A DNA stretch of 40,071 nucleotides from Reticulitermes lucifugus (Eukaryota > Arthropoda > Insecta > Blattodea > Rhinotermitidae), in the NCBI GenBank assembly GCA_026260175.1, contig JAKCWW010000426.1, forward strand, positions 71,966 to 112,036, read 5' to 3'. How positions within the stretch are numbered: position 1 is the first letter of the stretch; each line of letters opens with the position of its first letter. The notes under the pieces are model-generated. The model was not told where the DNA came from and did not search any database. It saw only the letters and a list, made by a program, of their open reading frames with translations. The translations under genes were made by a program, and so were the position numbers. This document shows, piece by piece, positions 12,836 through 24,164 of the stretch.

Positions 12836-13135
12836 TAAGTTCAAAATTACTGCCTTCTGGGCTGTGACGACGTACAGTTTAGTATAAATTCACAAGTGCG
12901 ATATTTTAAGCTCTCCTGTCCGTGTGGACTAAAGTTCAGTTCTCCTGGGATGTAACGCTGTGTTCACGGGCTAAGAGTGCACAACTTTTCGGATGCGCGT
13001 GTTATTTCCAAATTCAGACTATATCAGTCCGAGAAGAGTGACTGCTAGACCCTGAACATGGAAACAATACGCTCCTCCGAAACATAGGTAACGTATCAGT
13101 CGACACGGCGTCACAACCCAGAAGGCTTCAATCTT
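12836..13135. repeat. Inverted repeat element ending in CCTTCTGGG/CCCAGAAGG
   Basis: A left arm at about 12836-12875 (ACTGCCTTCTGGGCTGTGAC core) is mirrored at about 13098-13140 (GTCACAACCCAGAAGGC core), roughly 40 bp per arm with scattered mismatches. The interior holds CTGAACATGG...CTCCGAAACATAGG at 13052-13088, a motif shared with three other loci in the window. The arrangement suggests a compact mobile element or two copies in opposite orientation. Confidence 0.5.
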
Positions 13136-13734
13136 GAAATTCACCATTTCCCTTCAGCACTTTCTTCCTTCAGTCTGCTGTGTTCTTAACATTTTACGAA
13201 GCTCTTGTCCGTCGCTGATAAGAAAGAGGCTGGTGTAGTGTCTGTTAATGGTCAAAGTCCTTATGCAGCATTTACTGTTTTCAAATCTCGGAATTCAGAT
13301 TGAGGGTTCACGTAACTTTCTGTCACTTCATGGTGGACTTCGGGATCGTAACACCTTAATATATATTTATTATTGTCGCCTCCACCCATAACCAATCACA
13401 GGAAAAAAAATCGTACTAACATGGCAGCCGAGACGTTGGCACACCTTCCCTGCATTTAGGGTTTCTGGGACTAATATCTCGGCCCGGATTTCGGCTACCC
13501 TGATAGGCTTCTTATTATTTTCGCCACGTCCGTGAGCTGAATACTAAGACGGTGTATTAATATAGGCTACGACCGCCTCCTTCTGCATTTTCCTAGTCAC
13601 CGGTAGTTAAACACCAAACCCTTCGATGCCATATACCTGTTGTACTGGAAATGGCGTCTTTAAACAACAAAATATTCAATCTGTCTCTAGTGATTAGGCA
13701 CAGTCTTAGTGCAAAGAGACTAAAGACGTGTTAA
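13136..13734. other. Unassigned DNA
   Basis: No coding segment or known repeat was recognised. The minisatellite may begin, in very degraded form, near 13700. Confidence 0.4.
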
Positions 13735-13766
13735 GTGCTTGGAGATTTACAGCACTAGATTATGTA
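13735..13766 (+). repeat. Left remnant of the 29-bp minisatellite
   Basis: GTGCTTGGAGATTTACAGC then ACTAGATTATGTA follows the unit pattern of the array at 14019-14475. It is cut off from it by the SINE-B insertion. Confidence 0.6.
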
Positions 13767-14018
13767 AAGTTATAGCTACCCCTGCACAGGCCTGAACAGG
13801 CCCTTAGGGCTCCAGGAGTTTCAGGCTCACAGGATTTCTAGGCAATTGGCATAAGAAAGTGGTAAGGTTTCCAGCTGTAGGCACCGGCTGCCTTACCTTC
13901 CAGCAGATATCCTTGGTATTCATTCCTGTTACACGCCGGAAGGGTTAAGTCAATGAAAAATTCCAATGACCCCATCGGCAATCGAAGTACCTCAAACAAC
14001 TGCACCACCGCGTACCCC
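13767..14018 (-). mobile_element. SINE-B copy with 14-bp target-site duplication
   Basis: A 252-bp block is flanked by a perfect direct repeat CACTAGATTATGTA (13753-13766 and 14019-14032). On the minus strand it starts with GGGGTACGCGGTGGTGCAG, including a Pol III A-box-like GGTGGTGCAGTTG (plus coordinates 13997-14009). That head matches the sequence at 29183-29215 plus. Its B-box is weak. The block interrupts a minisatellite whose unit phase is continuous once the block and one duplicate copy are set aside. The minus-strand open frame across it has no coding meaning. Confidence 0.75.
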
Positions 14019-14475
14019 ACTAGATTATGTACTCATTCTTATGGAGCACTATACTAGGCGCTGATGAGTTTTACACAGAACAAGAATATAGATCCTTCTA
14101 TAATACTAAAATATACGGCAGTAGAGCAATGTGCTGAGTCTTATAAAAATCTAGGGTGCATTGCGAATATTATACAGTATTAGAATATGTGCTGAGACTA
14201 ATACAGAACTATAGTAGGTGTCAACTCTTACACAGCAATAATGTATGGCTGAGCCTTATGCAAAATTATACTATGTGCTGAGCCTTACACAGAACTAGAG
14301 AATTGGTGAGGCACGCGCTGCTTTTTTTGTAGCAGTAGATTATGTCTTGAGTCTAACATAGCACTCGATCATGTGTTCAGCCTTATGCATCTCTAGAGTA
14401 AATTCTGAGACTTATAATGCATTAGAACATGTGCCGAGCCTAATACAGCTCTAAGACACATTCTGAGCCGGAATT
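14019..14475 (+). repeat. Degenerate 29-bp minisatellite
   Basis: Diverged units centred on GTGCTGAGCCTTATACAG and ending AACTAGA recur every 28-32 bases. Unit starts are seen near 14131, 14189, 14218, 14246, 14275, 14344, 14373, 14402, 14431 and 14460. Heavy divergence indicates an old array. A T-rich interruption lies near 14325-14335. Confidence 0.8.
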
Positions 14476-16785
14476 GCCCTCATGCTGTCAAATCCGTTTT
14501 ACAGGCCTTGCAGATGGAAGTTACTGTTCCGCATTCACACACAAAAGACCGGGGTGTCGGCTTGTTCCGTTTGCCCTGACCTAGTTCAGCAGTTTTCTGG
14601 CCTTGGCGATTTTCTCTGTCCTGTAATTGCCCTCGAAATACGTCCGTTTGAATGTAATTACTTGTCTAACATAAACCGCAGCTTGTATATAACGAGGAAT
14701 TTTATAAATTATTTTATTCAACTAATTCCCTTTAAGGGGTTTAAACCTATACCAATAAATATAAAGGACAAAAATCTAGCACGCAAGGGATGAAATATAC
14801 ATGGGCTAATTTGTGTCCTCAGCTCGCGATAGGATCCAATGAGACTATTTCAAATTTAAAAAGATTATTTCTTGGAGGATTATATTATTCGTTTTCCTGA
14901 AAAAAATATCTGGCTAAAAGCTCTTCGAGAGATTAAAGTTTTCTTTTACATGCATGGCAAGAAATGCTCCGATCTCGAATTGTCACATACAGGTTCATTC
15001 ATGAACTTCGAACGAGCATTTACCCTGAGGTGAAGGCAATAAAAACGCAGCGATTGTCGCATCATATCCGATGTAACAATAAATTTATGATGAAGTCTTT
15101 GCTGCTTTTAACAACGTAAGTCCTGAAAGCCATTCTTTTTTCTCGATGGTCCTGGATGTTCAAGAAAACTTTCGTTTACAACAATCTGATGAGCTATTTC
15201 AGAGGGCAAAGAAACGTAATACAATTTCAAGCAACAAAAGAAACTGCTGATGATTTATTAAGGGATTTGAAGCATGCCGGAGCAGCTCTGAAATTACTAC
15301 TTCGACTGCTAAAACATCAGTTGGAAACAGGTAAATTAAACACACGTGGCCAAAAAATTAAAGAAATCAACAATGTTAATAATGGATGAAACTACATGAG
15401 TTCATGTCATTCTTGCGCCCAACCATGAGCTATTTAATGACATTAGTAAATATGAGGATTATTTTTAAGAATGGGTTTCGTAATAAGCGATAATTCTTAT
15501 GACACATCTAGCGTTGTTCCTCGCAGGAGTTTGTGTCATGAATTCACCATGGTGAAGTCTCGTGAAAGGAAGGAATTTAAAAGCCTGCACTAAAATGGAC
15601 AAAATTCAAAGAATGGGTTTTTCAGTTACTTATGGAGAGATTAATATTAAATTGGTGGGAATTATCCAGTACTGATAGAGCTTCCAGAGGCAATGGCGGA
15701 GGAAAAATTATAATCACTTCTATCTTCCGTAAATAAATTTTAAGGAAATAGATGACAAAATTTTTGAGGACACCAAGAGTCATTCTGACACAAAAAAATA
15801 GCTGCAAAGGGACTGAATTTGAAATACTGGAGGTCGTTACAGAAGAATAAAATATTATTATAGTGTGGACTCAAGAATTTCTAATAATAAAAGTAACGCT
15901 ACTGACATTTACGTCAAATTTCCTAACCAGCAATATCCATCAGAAATGCCGCCACAGCTGTTGAAGCTACAAGTGCATGCTTTTTACTCGTTAGTCAGAA
16001 ATCTGGATCCTAAAGAGATTGTTCAAAGGGGAAAGTTTGGTGTTTAAAAGACTGCACGAAAATCTTTATCGACGCAGAAATAATAATTCAGCAAAAAATG
16101 TGAAGGCGTTTTAATTCCTTGAAGTAAATTAGAACTGAAAGCTCCTTTCCTTTCACCATAAGAGGTCCCAAGTTTCCTACGTCTTTGGCGCTGGCGATGA
16201 CGATCAAGAAGTTCCAAAGACAAGCGTCTGAAGAAGTGGGCGTTTATCTGCTTGATTTTGTTTTTGGACGTGATCAATTTGATGTTGAGCTGACAAGAAG
16301 AAGGAGTTCTAAGAATGTTACTCTCAAGCAAACGTTTCCTTTTCAGGTGATGGAAAATTTACGAAATAATGTAATAAAACAGCTCTTGAACAACTAAAAT
16401 TAAATACAATTTTTTTGTTTCACGAGATCCGTGTAAATTTCTCAGGCCAAAAATTAGCGCGTAAAATTATGTTCAGAATACGGTAACAATTTATTGAACG
16501 TTGACCAAATTAGGTAACAAAGCATGGTGAACCAAGGAAGCAAGAAAAAGAGAAAACTTGAATCAGCGCGTGAATATTGCGTCGGCCCTTCTTGTGATTG
16601 GCACGTTGCTATATTATACAAATGAGATATCTAGGCGGATTTAGTTCGTCTGCTTCAGGATATATGCATTTTGTTTTTTATGCGTGGTAATGGAAGATGA
16701 GGATAGGTTGAATATAAAAGAGGATACTATCACTTGTTAGCGTTTTACACATTTACTTATGTACCTATTGTCTAACCGATAAGAT
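14476..16785. other. Unassigned DNA with weak coding-like patches
   Basis: Patches near 15156-15389, 15865-16047 and 16185-16397 (all plus) give charged, helix-like translations of 60-77 residues but no family motif. They lie upstream of the hAT remnant and could be decayed transposon or exon pieces. I cannot support a function. Confidence 0.35.
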
Positions 16786-16787
16786 AC

Positions 16788-17045
16788 CAAGTGGCCTTGC
16801 CATACCTCAGGCAGTTAGCCCTCGGCCTCTCAACGTGGAGGTCCGGGTTCGCTCTCAGCACAGTCTGTATGGGATTTGTCATGAACAAAGTTGAAATGGA
16901 GCAGTCTTTATACCGAGTGCTTCAGGTTTGTCCAAACACTTATCGCTCCACCCATGTTCCATATTCTTTTAACGTCATTCGGGGAAGAGTCAATGCCCTC
17001 ATCAGGCACATCTCACCCCACCTCAGAGAAAAAAACTATCGCAGA
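16788..17045 (+). mobile_element. SINE-A copy b (tRNA-derived SINE)
   Basis: A-box-like TACCTCAGGCAG is at 16803-16814 and B-box-like GGGTTCGCTCTC at 16845-16856. Then GTATGGGATTTGTCATGAAC corresponds to GTGGGATTTGTGGTGGAC in copy a at 38882-39160. A region around CCACCCATGTTCCATATT matches that copy's CCACCGGTGCTCCATTAT. It ends near an A run at 17029-17036. It is diverged from the other copies. Open frames over it are SINE artefacts. Confidence 0.65.
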
Positions 17046-18060
17046 AGTAAATGAAAATATCAGTCAGATATATGTAGGTGATGAGCATGACATGCGGGCT
17101 TATAACATCTGTCGCATAGCAGCCGCATCCTTTAATGAAGTCCTTCCACCATGTTCGTCAACACACCTGTTGCAATAGTGATTGTGAATTCAGTGTCAGC
17201 TGCAGTATAAAGGGACATCAACACAAAACGCGACTCAAAACCGAAAGCCTATCATATAAATCAGATATCGGCTATTATAAATAAGTTGTAAAATGAAGAC
17301 ACTTTTTTTGTAGGACCTGAAACTTACGGGACGGATGGAAGTAGAGCTCCACTAATTTCTTACTTCGGCAGCATATGGATGCGTGTAGTGGGCATGATTC
17401 GAAGGCCGCTGTCATTCCGGGGAAAGAGCACCGTTGTCCAATGAGTAGGATGCAAGATGGCCCTCAAGTCCGGCATGCAGTAGCGTCATTAAGGCTGAGC
17501 TCGCTGGTCGACTGCCCCAGGCCTCGCGCATTGATATACGTATGTGGTTCGAAAATTTTATTTACTGTATCATCTTAAATGCATCAGAGATGAATATATA
17601 TAATAAGTTAAAAACTTAAAAGACATTAGAAAGAAAGACGACAGAATTAAATTTGCAGACTCGAGAATATGCGAACCCTTCCGCACACAGCATAATGTTC
17701 TTTTACGAAACTGACCTCAAAGTCTGTGTGTTGTAGCCTGTTGTTTAGATTTTAAGGTTCTCTTCACAATTTAACTGCCTTTCTGGAAGCAAGTGTGGGA
17801 AGGAGGGGGAATAGTAACGCGGGCGATCCTTGGGTTTCCATCTGTTTCATTATCTGGAGGATGGCCTGGAGAATGTTGAAACTGGACACAAGCAAAAATT
17901 TCATAGTTGTATATGGCCAGTGACAAAAGAAACTGGACTCGTGTGCAGTACAGAATTAACTCGTGAGTGAATGTGCTGTTTTCATTATTGACAGGGAGCT
18001 GTTATTTCTAAAATTTATAATAATTGTTACTTCGTAATTGCAACGTAGTCATGGCTACAG
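17046..18060. other. Unassigned DNA with a short U6-like string
   Basis: CTTACTTCGGCAGCATAT at about 17357-17374 resembles the 5' end of U6 snRNA, but the following bases do not continue the U6 sequence. No gene was recognised. Confidence 0.35.
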
Positions 18061-18061
18061 G

Positions 18062-19297
18062 AGAAAAGGTGGGTGGCTGAAGAATAGCTCAGGAGCTAAA
18101 AGAAGACATAAGAATAGGAGGAGAGAGAAGGCATTTTGAAAGCTTTGAAATATTTATTAGAAAAATTCGTAGTGGTGAGAAGTGGTTTGCATGTTGAAGA
18201 AGAAGCAGAAAGAAGAAAGAATCGAAGAACTGTGCTACTTTCGGGGAGATGGAAACACAGCGTTTAAAGCAAACGTTATTCCTACCAAGAACGACGGGTT
18301 TTGTGTTGATGTTACAACGAAGAGCTATGATCCCAGGAATTGGCTAGATTTGTTAGAGTACAAGACTATTGACTTGTTCATGGCAATAGGTCCTCTACAG
18401 TTATTCAGTAGTGACTTTGCATTTCGTAAAACTAGTGACAACCGTCACTTTCTGAAGAATGCTATACGCGAAAATTGCCGAATGGAGAGAATGTTCAAAG
18501 AAATTGTTTAATTTACGTAGTTTTTACTTCTGCTGCAATGGCAGGCGAACTGGTAAAGGAAGACACATCAGTAAAAGGCTGAGGTAACGCAAAATATTAA
18601 ATACGAACATTTTAAATTTGAATAAATTGATTGAAGTAAAGAGTATATTGTCAAAAATAAACAAAATAGATGGATGTACGTTAAAAAGGTAAAGAAAAAG
18701 AAGTGAATTATAAATTTATTAAGGCAACAAAATTCTTTTTCTACGAAAGCCCCTTAATAGTCTATATTGTAGTTCCGATAAATATCGGCCCTTAAAGGGT
18801 CATAATCAAGTAGTCACATTAAGTACTTCCCTAGGCCGAAAATTTCGTTTTTCTTTATGATGTCAAGAAATCTTAAGAAGTGGATAAAAATTTGGCAAAG
18901 CAGTATATGAAACTGTAAACTGCATTGTCCGATGAAGATTCCTACGACATTAAAAGCGTGTAACTCTCCCCTGAACCTAAATTTTAAGGAAAATCATTTT
19001 TGAAGATATTGATAGAGCACTTCAAGCCCTTAGGTTTCTAAAATCCCTAGAAAGCTCCTTCCTGAACAGAGAAATGGCTTCTAGGGTAATGTTAACAGTC
19101 ACAATTATGACGGCAGAAGGAAAACGGAGTTTTTCAAAACTGAAAAATGATTAAGAATTATTTGAGTATAATTATGGCTGAAGAGAGGCTGGGTGGAATC
19201 ACTGTTTCATCCATCGAGAAAGACGTAGTATCCAACCTCGACTACAGTTACTTCATACCACAGTTTGCAGCTGGGTAATCGAGGAAGTTGGGTTTCG
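18062..19297 (+). pseudogene. Decayed hAT transposase, ZMYM1-like (TTF-type) subfamily
   Basis: Three blocks in order match this family. A basic N-terminal block (WLKNSSGAKRRHKNRRR, 18074-18124) resembles its SGAxxRKxKxE start. The block 18182-18511 contains YDPRNW, GPLQL and SDNRHF, followed by an RENCRMER stretch. Shifting frame after 18500 gives LFNLRSFYFCC, resembling the WLVYSxSxxxxYCFCCKLF part. The last block, 19077-19297, is the hAT C-terminal dimerisation domain: TVTIMTAEGKRSFSKLKN, then a frameshift into MAEERLGGITVSSIEKDVV and a SNLDYSYF segment, ending QFAAG-stop-SRKLGF. Only about 470 bases separate the second and third blocks, far too few for the catalytic region, so the copy is internally deleted as well as frameshifted. 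Terminal inverted repeats were not found. Confidence 0.75.
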
Positions 19298-19499
19298 TGT
19301 AGGCAACGCGATTGAGATTGATGAGTCGTACATGATATATTTAAGACGGATAGCTTCACTGTAATCTAAAAGAAATAGGAAAAATTGCATTATTTAACGC
19401 AAGTACAATATTGTGTCATCATTAATGTGGATATGGAATGTACAGGCTAGGGGATATAATTTTCGTTTCATAACAGCGGGGTTCCGCATAGATTACTTC

Positions 19500-19645
19500 A
19501 CCCTGGCAACCGCACTCCTCTAGGGACAGGTCTGCTTGTATGGAATCGATGACGAAAGAATCAGCCACTGATTGGAATTGAAATCCGTTTTCCAGCAGGC
19601 CATCTCGCAGCTTACGCACTATACCGATTGAGCTGTCATGGATGT
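19500..19645 (-). mobile_element. SINE-D-like tRNA-derived sequence
   Basis: The minus strand has a good Pol III A-box (CAGCTCAATCGG, plus coordinates 19624-19635) and, about 40 bases later, a B-box-like GATTTCAATTCC (19574-19585). The spacing fits a tRNA-derived promoter. No full tRNA fold was seen, so a SINE head is more likely than a tRNA gene. The 95-codon minus-strand frame across it is probably incidental. Confidence 0.45.
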
Positions 19646-20459
19646 TGGTTTTTGAGAGAAAAGTCTGTCTAAGAGAATAAAATAAGAGGACCAGGGTAGA
19701 CTCCATACTACTCTCATGGCTCTTGTTTATTTACTTAACTGTTTGATGACTGACAGCTTCACCAACACAAAACTGACTTTCGGCTCTGCCTGTCCATAGC
19801 GCAAAGTATCGGATTCAGAATTGATCCATGTTTTATGTACAAAGTGCAGCGTGAGGCGATAGGTCCATTTTGAAGCAAGAAGGGTGAAGGGGAAGGGGTG
19901 AGATGGGAGAGGAGGAAAGACGTAAGGCATGTTAGAAGAATATATAAAAGTGCAGGTCGTAGGAGAAAGAGCATTGCTTTCTTAGAAGTTCCAAGCTACC
20001 CCGCTCTTCCTTCTAACAGGAGTAGTAACATGAAAATAAAACTGCTAGAATGGTGAAGAGTGGCTTGAAATAAATGCTGCGGGATTCTGATTAATGCTAA
20101 ATTGTATAATTTTTAATATAGTTTGGAGCTCTTTAAACCAAGGGGATGATTTCTATGAATTTTAAGAAGGGAGGGTTACATAAGAAGCATGCAACAGCAA
20201 TTTGCAACTTGGGATACACCTCACGGTTTGCTGGAAGACAGAGAGAAACCAGCGAACCTTGCGTCATGATGGCCGGTTGCCAGAACTTCCAGTTTCACAC
20301 CAACGTCTAGCCAGCAGACCGGCAAACGAAATATACTAATCTGCTAACACTTTCCGAATATGCGTGCTGTTACTTTGATATAACTGTAAATGTATTTTTT
20401 ATGTTCTCCGATTTCCGAAAGGCATCATGTGTTGGAAAGTTGCCAGAATTCCCACGCTT
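19646..20459. other. Unassigned DNA
   Basis: It holds a purine-rich stretch at 19876-19920. No recognisable gene or repeat. Confidence 0.4.
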
Positions 20460-20664
20460 ATTCTTCTGTCAATGGAAGCTTTGAAGATGAAGAGTAGTAT
20501 GGAGCATGGATGCTGTTATACTGACAGGGTAAACAGGTAGATCCGCTGAAAAAACTGTCCTAGTGCCACTTTATCTACAAAAAATCCCACATGGACTGAC
20601 CTGTGCTGTCGGAACGCCTCTGTGGGAAGCCGGCGACCAACAGCCTCACCCTTGGCATGACCTG
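20460..20664 (-). mobile_element. SINE-A copy c (tRNA-derived SINE)
   Basis: Read on the minus strand: AGGTCATGCCAAGGGTGAGG, GTTGGTCGCCGGC, CAGTCCATGTGGGATTT, then AAAGTGGCACTAGGACAG and ATGCTCCATACTA. These match copy a (38882-39160) block by block. The B-box is degraded. No clean target-site duplication was found. Confidence 0.65.
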
Positions 20665-21039
20665 AAGACTAAAGTCGCTTTAAATTATACAGAAAATTCA
20701 GTACCCACCGCATGGAGTACAAGTCCTTGTCCAGTACCAAGACTTAAAGGCTCCTGCTACGCAGAGATAAAATCGGTTTTTATCCAGAGAATAATAAGGA
20801 ACGCAGAAATAATCTCAGCGGAAAATGCACGTTTCTTAATATTACAGCTGACGGTACATAAGAACATGTTCGATACTGGGCTTTAAAGGTTTAGTATATT
20901 ACTTAGGTGTCTTAATACCTTCATTTACAAAGTCTAGAAATTTTCTGCCACATTATAACACTGCTGAAGCTTCTTGGCGTGGCTGTATAAATCGGTAATA
21001 AAATCTTATGTGGCACCTTCAGGTTCGCGACGCTACATG

Positions 21040-21400
21040 GCTATGTAACAGTTGGATCATCCTATTTCTTTATGATCCATTTTAATATTATCCTCCAAAC
21101 TACGCTATATTTTCACGTGATCCTTTCCCTTTAGTCTACCCCACCAAAAATGTATGCATTTCTGTTCTTTTTCCTTGCGTGCCATATGCCCCGCCCATCT
21201 AATCTTCCTAAATTCCATCTCTCTAACAATGTTTGGTGAGAAGTGAAAATCATGAAGGCACTCACTATCCAACTGTTTCCAGCCTCCTGTAATTTTTTCT
21301 TCTTAAGGCCCAAAACTGTTCTCAGCAACCTGCGCTCAAACACATTCAGACAGATTTCTTCCCTCAGAAGGATAGACCACGTTTGACAGATCATGTCTGA
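21040..21400 (-). pseudogene. Family E: C-terminal fragment of a non-LTR reverse transcriptase ORF
   Basis: On the minus strand: TWSILLREEICLNVFERRLL, then RTVLGLKKKKLQEAGNSW, which corresponds to the WSLxLREExxLxVFExxxLRxIFGxKxxxxTGxWRxL stretch of the family. A frameshifted GRLDGRGIWHARKKNRNAY matches the RRMRWAGHVARMGExRNAY stretch, and an EDNIKMD segment lies near 21085. This fragment reaches further upstream than the others but still lacks the RT catalytic core. Multiple frameshifts make it non-functional. Confidence 0.75.
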
Positions 21401-22499
21401 CGCCCTCAGAAAATATCACGCGAAACGTTTGTACATTTTAGTTATACGTCTTTAAAGAGACGACAGAGTGAAGACAAAGACTTCTGGACCGAAAAGTAAG
21501 AAGCATCTCCTGATTTTAATCAGATTTTAACTTCTCGTGGTTAAAGCGGCCGAGGCATGAAGGTGGCATTTAACTGAGACTAGTGCCGAAGTTTAACAAG
21601 TTGGAGCTCTACCTTCAGTCCCTCATATGCTTTCAAGGCGAAGTGCTTAGTTGAGCGTAGTAAGAACTCGACGTTCAAGCTTCCTCCCATCTACAACTCC
21701 TAAAGGGCTTTCTGCCTTCAGGGGCTTCAACTAAAATTATACACGCATTTCTCATTTAGACCTGCTCAACAAGAACTGAATGAACCCAGACCACTGACTA
21801 AACAATCATAGGCTTGCCTGTCTGTTGAAGAGTTGCAGCACAACAAAACTGCAACTGTGGAAGCATCCCTGCCACTTCCTGCAGCAAGGCAGGATTCCAG
21901 GAAGAATCGCCAAGTGGCAGGGAGTTTGAGTGTTAAAGTCATGACCAGTGTAGCCGACGCTGAGTGGATCCTAGGCCCCGATATGAAGTTCGGGCGTGCA
22001 GCCTGTAATCAGCTGCTTTAGCTGCTATGAGTTATTTTAATTCACGGGCACGCTTTGGTGCATTTTGTGGTACTGGCATGATTTATCTAATTTGATTCGT
22101 TGTTCTGCCCTCCAACCAAATTTTAGACTTCCTGTGAAATATTTAGGGGGCGCTTTGCTTGGGGTTGGAAGATAATCAACGTGGAATGAGCTCCATGCCC
22201 AAAAAATGATCTTCCAAAAATTGAAAGTTGGCTGAATTTACATAAAATAAAAGTGCAATGAGGGAATTGTTGCTGTTAATTCGCATGTTTTGTTTCCAAA
22301 TATAATAAAACTAATTTATAATTAATTTGATATGAGGTAGGAAGTGTACATAAGATTAATGAGCAAATTTTTGGGGGGTTCTATATGTAACACCTACCAC
22401 ATTCTGCCGTGAAAACAAATTTTGTAAATTTAAAGCCCCCTTTAAGCATTTGAAGCTTGAAATACATTTAAATATGTACATAATTTAGTTCCTTTCTTA
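21401..22499. other. Unassigned DNA
   Basis: No coding segment, RNA gene or repeat was recognised. A 62-codon frame at 21833-22021 has no family signature. Confidence 0.4.
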
Positions 22500-22610
22500 T
22501 GCAGTGCCATGGATTAGGTGGTTATATGCCGGTTTTTCAGCGCGGAGGTTTTTGTTCGATTGGCACTGCGAGAGGTCACTGTACTAATATTCCACCAGTG
22601 ATCCATACTC
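22500..22610 (+). mobile_element. SINE-A copy d, short relic
   Basis: TGCCATGGATTAGGTGGTTA followed by TGCCGGTTTTTCAGCG and GGAGGTTTTTGTTCGATTGG parallels the tRNA-like head of copy a. A later TATTCCACCAGTGATCCATA matches its CATTCCACCGGTGCTCCATT. The middle is missing, so it is an internally deleted copy. Confidence 0.55.
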
Positions 22611-23059
22611 ACATTTCATTCATCTATATAGACTAAACTAATAACTGACAGCGTCATTAAATAAGGCATTTCCTCTCAATTCCTCCCTCACAGAAAATAA
22701 ATTGATTCTCCCTTACAAAGACAATTCGGTCAATGCTGTTTAGGAAAGTATTCACGGTTTATTAAGAGAATCACAATTAACAAATACACTGTGCGGACAA
22801 AATAGAGGTATTGTTTACCTTAGAGCAGACATTATAGACACTGCAAAGTTACTGGTGTTGGAAACTTTATATGTATGCGTTAAGTGGAATTGCGTTACTG
22901 TCCTCCGAAGTAACTTTGGATTTGGGAAGGAGGAAGCCTAGGACCATTCCATTGACATCAAATCCAAATCCATAGATTTTCTCAGAATCGGTTCATTTTC
23001 CACATATATATATTATTATGTCACAACACACATATTTGATAACATCCATAGAGACTGCG

Positions 23060-23215
23060 AGTAATGAGAGTACGGCGTCACGGCATCACATCTATGATGT
23101 GCAGTCTTATAATTTGGTAGATGTACACTACCATAGACGTAACTTTCTGCCTCCATCATAAGATGACGGAAGAAATTGGTTACTCCGAAACGTTGGTATA
23201 CATGTAACAAACTAC
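23060..23215 (+). repeat. Repeat with AAGATG...CTCCGAAACGTTGG motif
   Basis: TAAGATGACGG ... CTCCGAAACGTTGG (23158-23196) is preceded by TACGGCGTCACGGC. The same elements (CCGAAAC, GTAAC, ACGGCGTCAC) occur at 13052-13110. It probably belongs to a dispersed retroelement end; class not established. Confidence 0.45.
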
Positions 23216-23618
23216 ACTGCCCAGCGTCTTAAAAATCTTAGTCTCAGTTTCCTACATACGGCAAAGATTCAGGAAGCCATTACCATCCCGAAGACAACAC
23301 AGGATGTTCAAGAAAAAAACAGGTTACATCTTATAATAGGAACGTCCAACACGGTATAATCACAACAAGTAACAAGGATTTATAGAACAATATGCAATAC
23401 GTGTATGACTGCGCTTGAAAGACCGTTACGTAGAGTATTCCTACTACTCATATTTTATACGTTACCAGTACACTGCAACCTGTTTATCTGGACAATTTTA
23501 TTGAGATGCATTTTATTATCCCATTACTTGGTATAATAACAAAATTAGTAAACTATATTTTAATGTAAAGGAGAGGCCTCTACCTCGGTTCTTCCCTTGT
23601 ATGCAATTGTAGCACTAC

Positions 23619-23690
23619 CCGAAGATGTCCGAAATTACCGACCGAAACATGTGGCAGTGAATGTGATGAATAAATGAATATACAATCTTT
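23619..23690 (+). repeat. Repeat with GAAGATG...ACCGAAACATGTGG motif
   Basis: CCGAAGATGTCC, then GAAATTACCGACCGAAACAT, is followed by an ATGAATAAATGAATATAC tract. GTCCG and CCGAC can form a short imperfect stem between the two conserved boxes. Confidence 0.45.
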
Positions 23691-23994
23691 TATAGCGTTG
23701 TATTTTTCGGAGAATAAGTGAACCAACATTGATTAAACAAATACAACGTGATAATATTACCCAAACTTAATCTCAAAATTTAACAAAATTTGGAAATGTA
23801 ATCCGCTTTTCTATGCGTTTTCAGTAATATGACTCGCTTTGCACCAGTTTATTTCCATGTACTGGAATAAATTCTCACGAATGCCAGTGAATTAACTTAA
23901 GTCTGTAAAGAAATAATGTGTAATACATGCGTATGTATATGTGTATGTGAGCAATGTATGTACATTTCCCACTCTTACTTGAATGTAATCTGAC

Positions 23995-24093
23995 CTTTTC
24001 TTTGTCCCTATTATCCTGTGCATTGGCCAAACCAAACGCCATCAAATACACCAGCGCCATGATGCCGTGTCTGTTTACAGTCCTCACAGTCAT
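23995..24093 (-). CDS. Candidate first coding exon of a secreted protein
   Basis: On the minus strand an ATG at 24093 opens 33 codons. They have a basic start (MTVRTVNRHG), a hydrophobic core (IMALVYLMAFGLA) and a likely signal-peptidase site ANA|QDNRDKEK. An AAAAG|GTCAGA donor follows directly at 23995/23994 in phase 0. An in-frame TAG lies seven codons upstream, so this ATG is the first in its frame; the context GCAAAATGA is acceptable. The local sequence is more GC-rich than its surroundings. Beyond the donor the frame becomes low-complexity (IHIYIRMYY), as expected in an intron. The protein family is not recognisable from this exon alone, and the next exon was not found. It could be chance, but start, signal peptide, stop and donor agree. 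Confidence 0.45.
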
Positions 24094-24164
24094 TTTGCCA
24101 CTCTTCACCAACCGCTACCGTCACTAACGCACCGTGCCACATGAAGACACTACGTGAAGCTGTC

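Noticed and set aside
14061-14070. CTGATGAG as a hammerhead core
   Set aside because: It is a variant of the minisatellite unit (GTGCTGAG) and has no GAAAC partner in proper position.
14131-14475. CRISPR-like array
   Set aside because: Units are contiguous 29-bp tandem repeats with graded divergence and no distinct spacers; the context is eukaryotic.
19422-19706. 95-codon minus-strand open frame
   Set aside because: It overlaps a tRNA-derived SINE-like sequence with A- and B-boxes; coding is unlikely.
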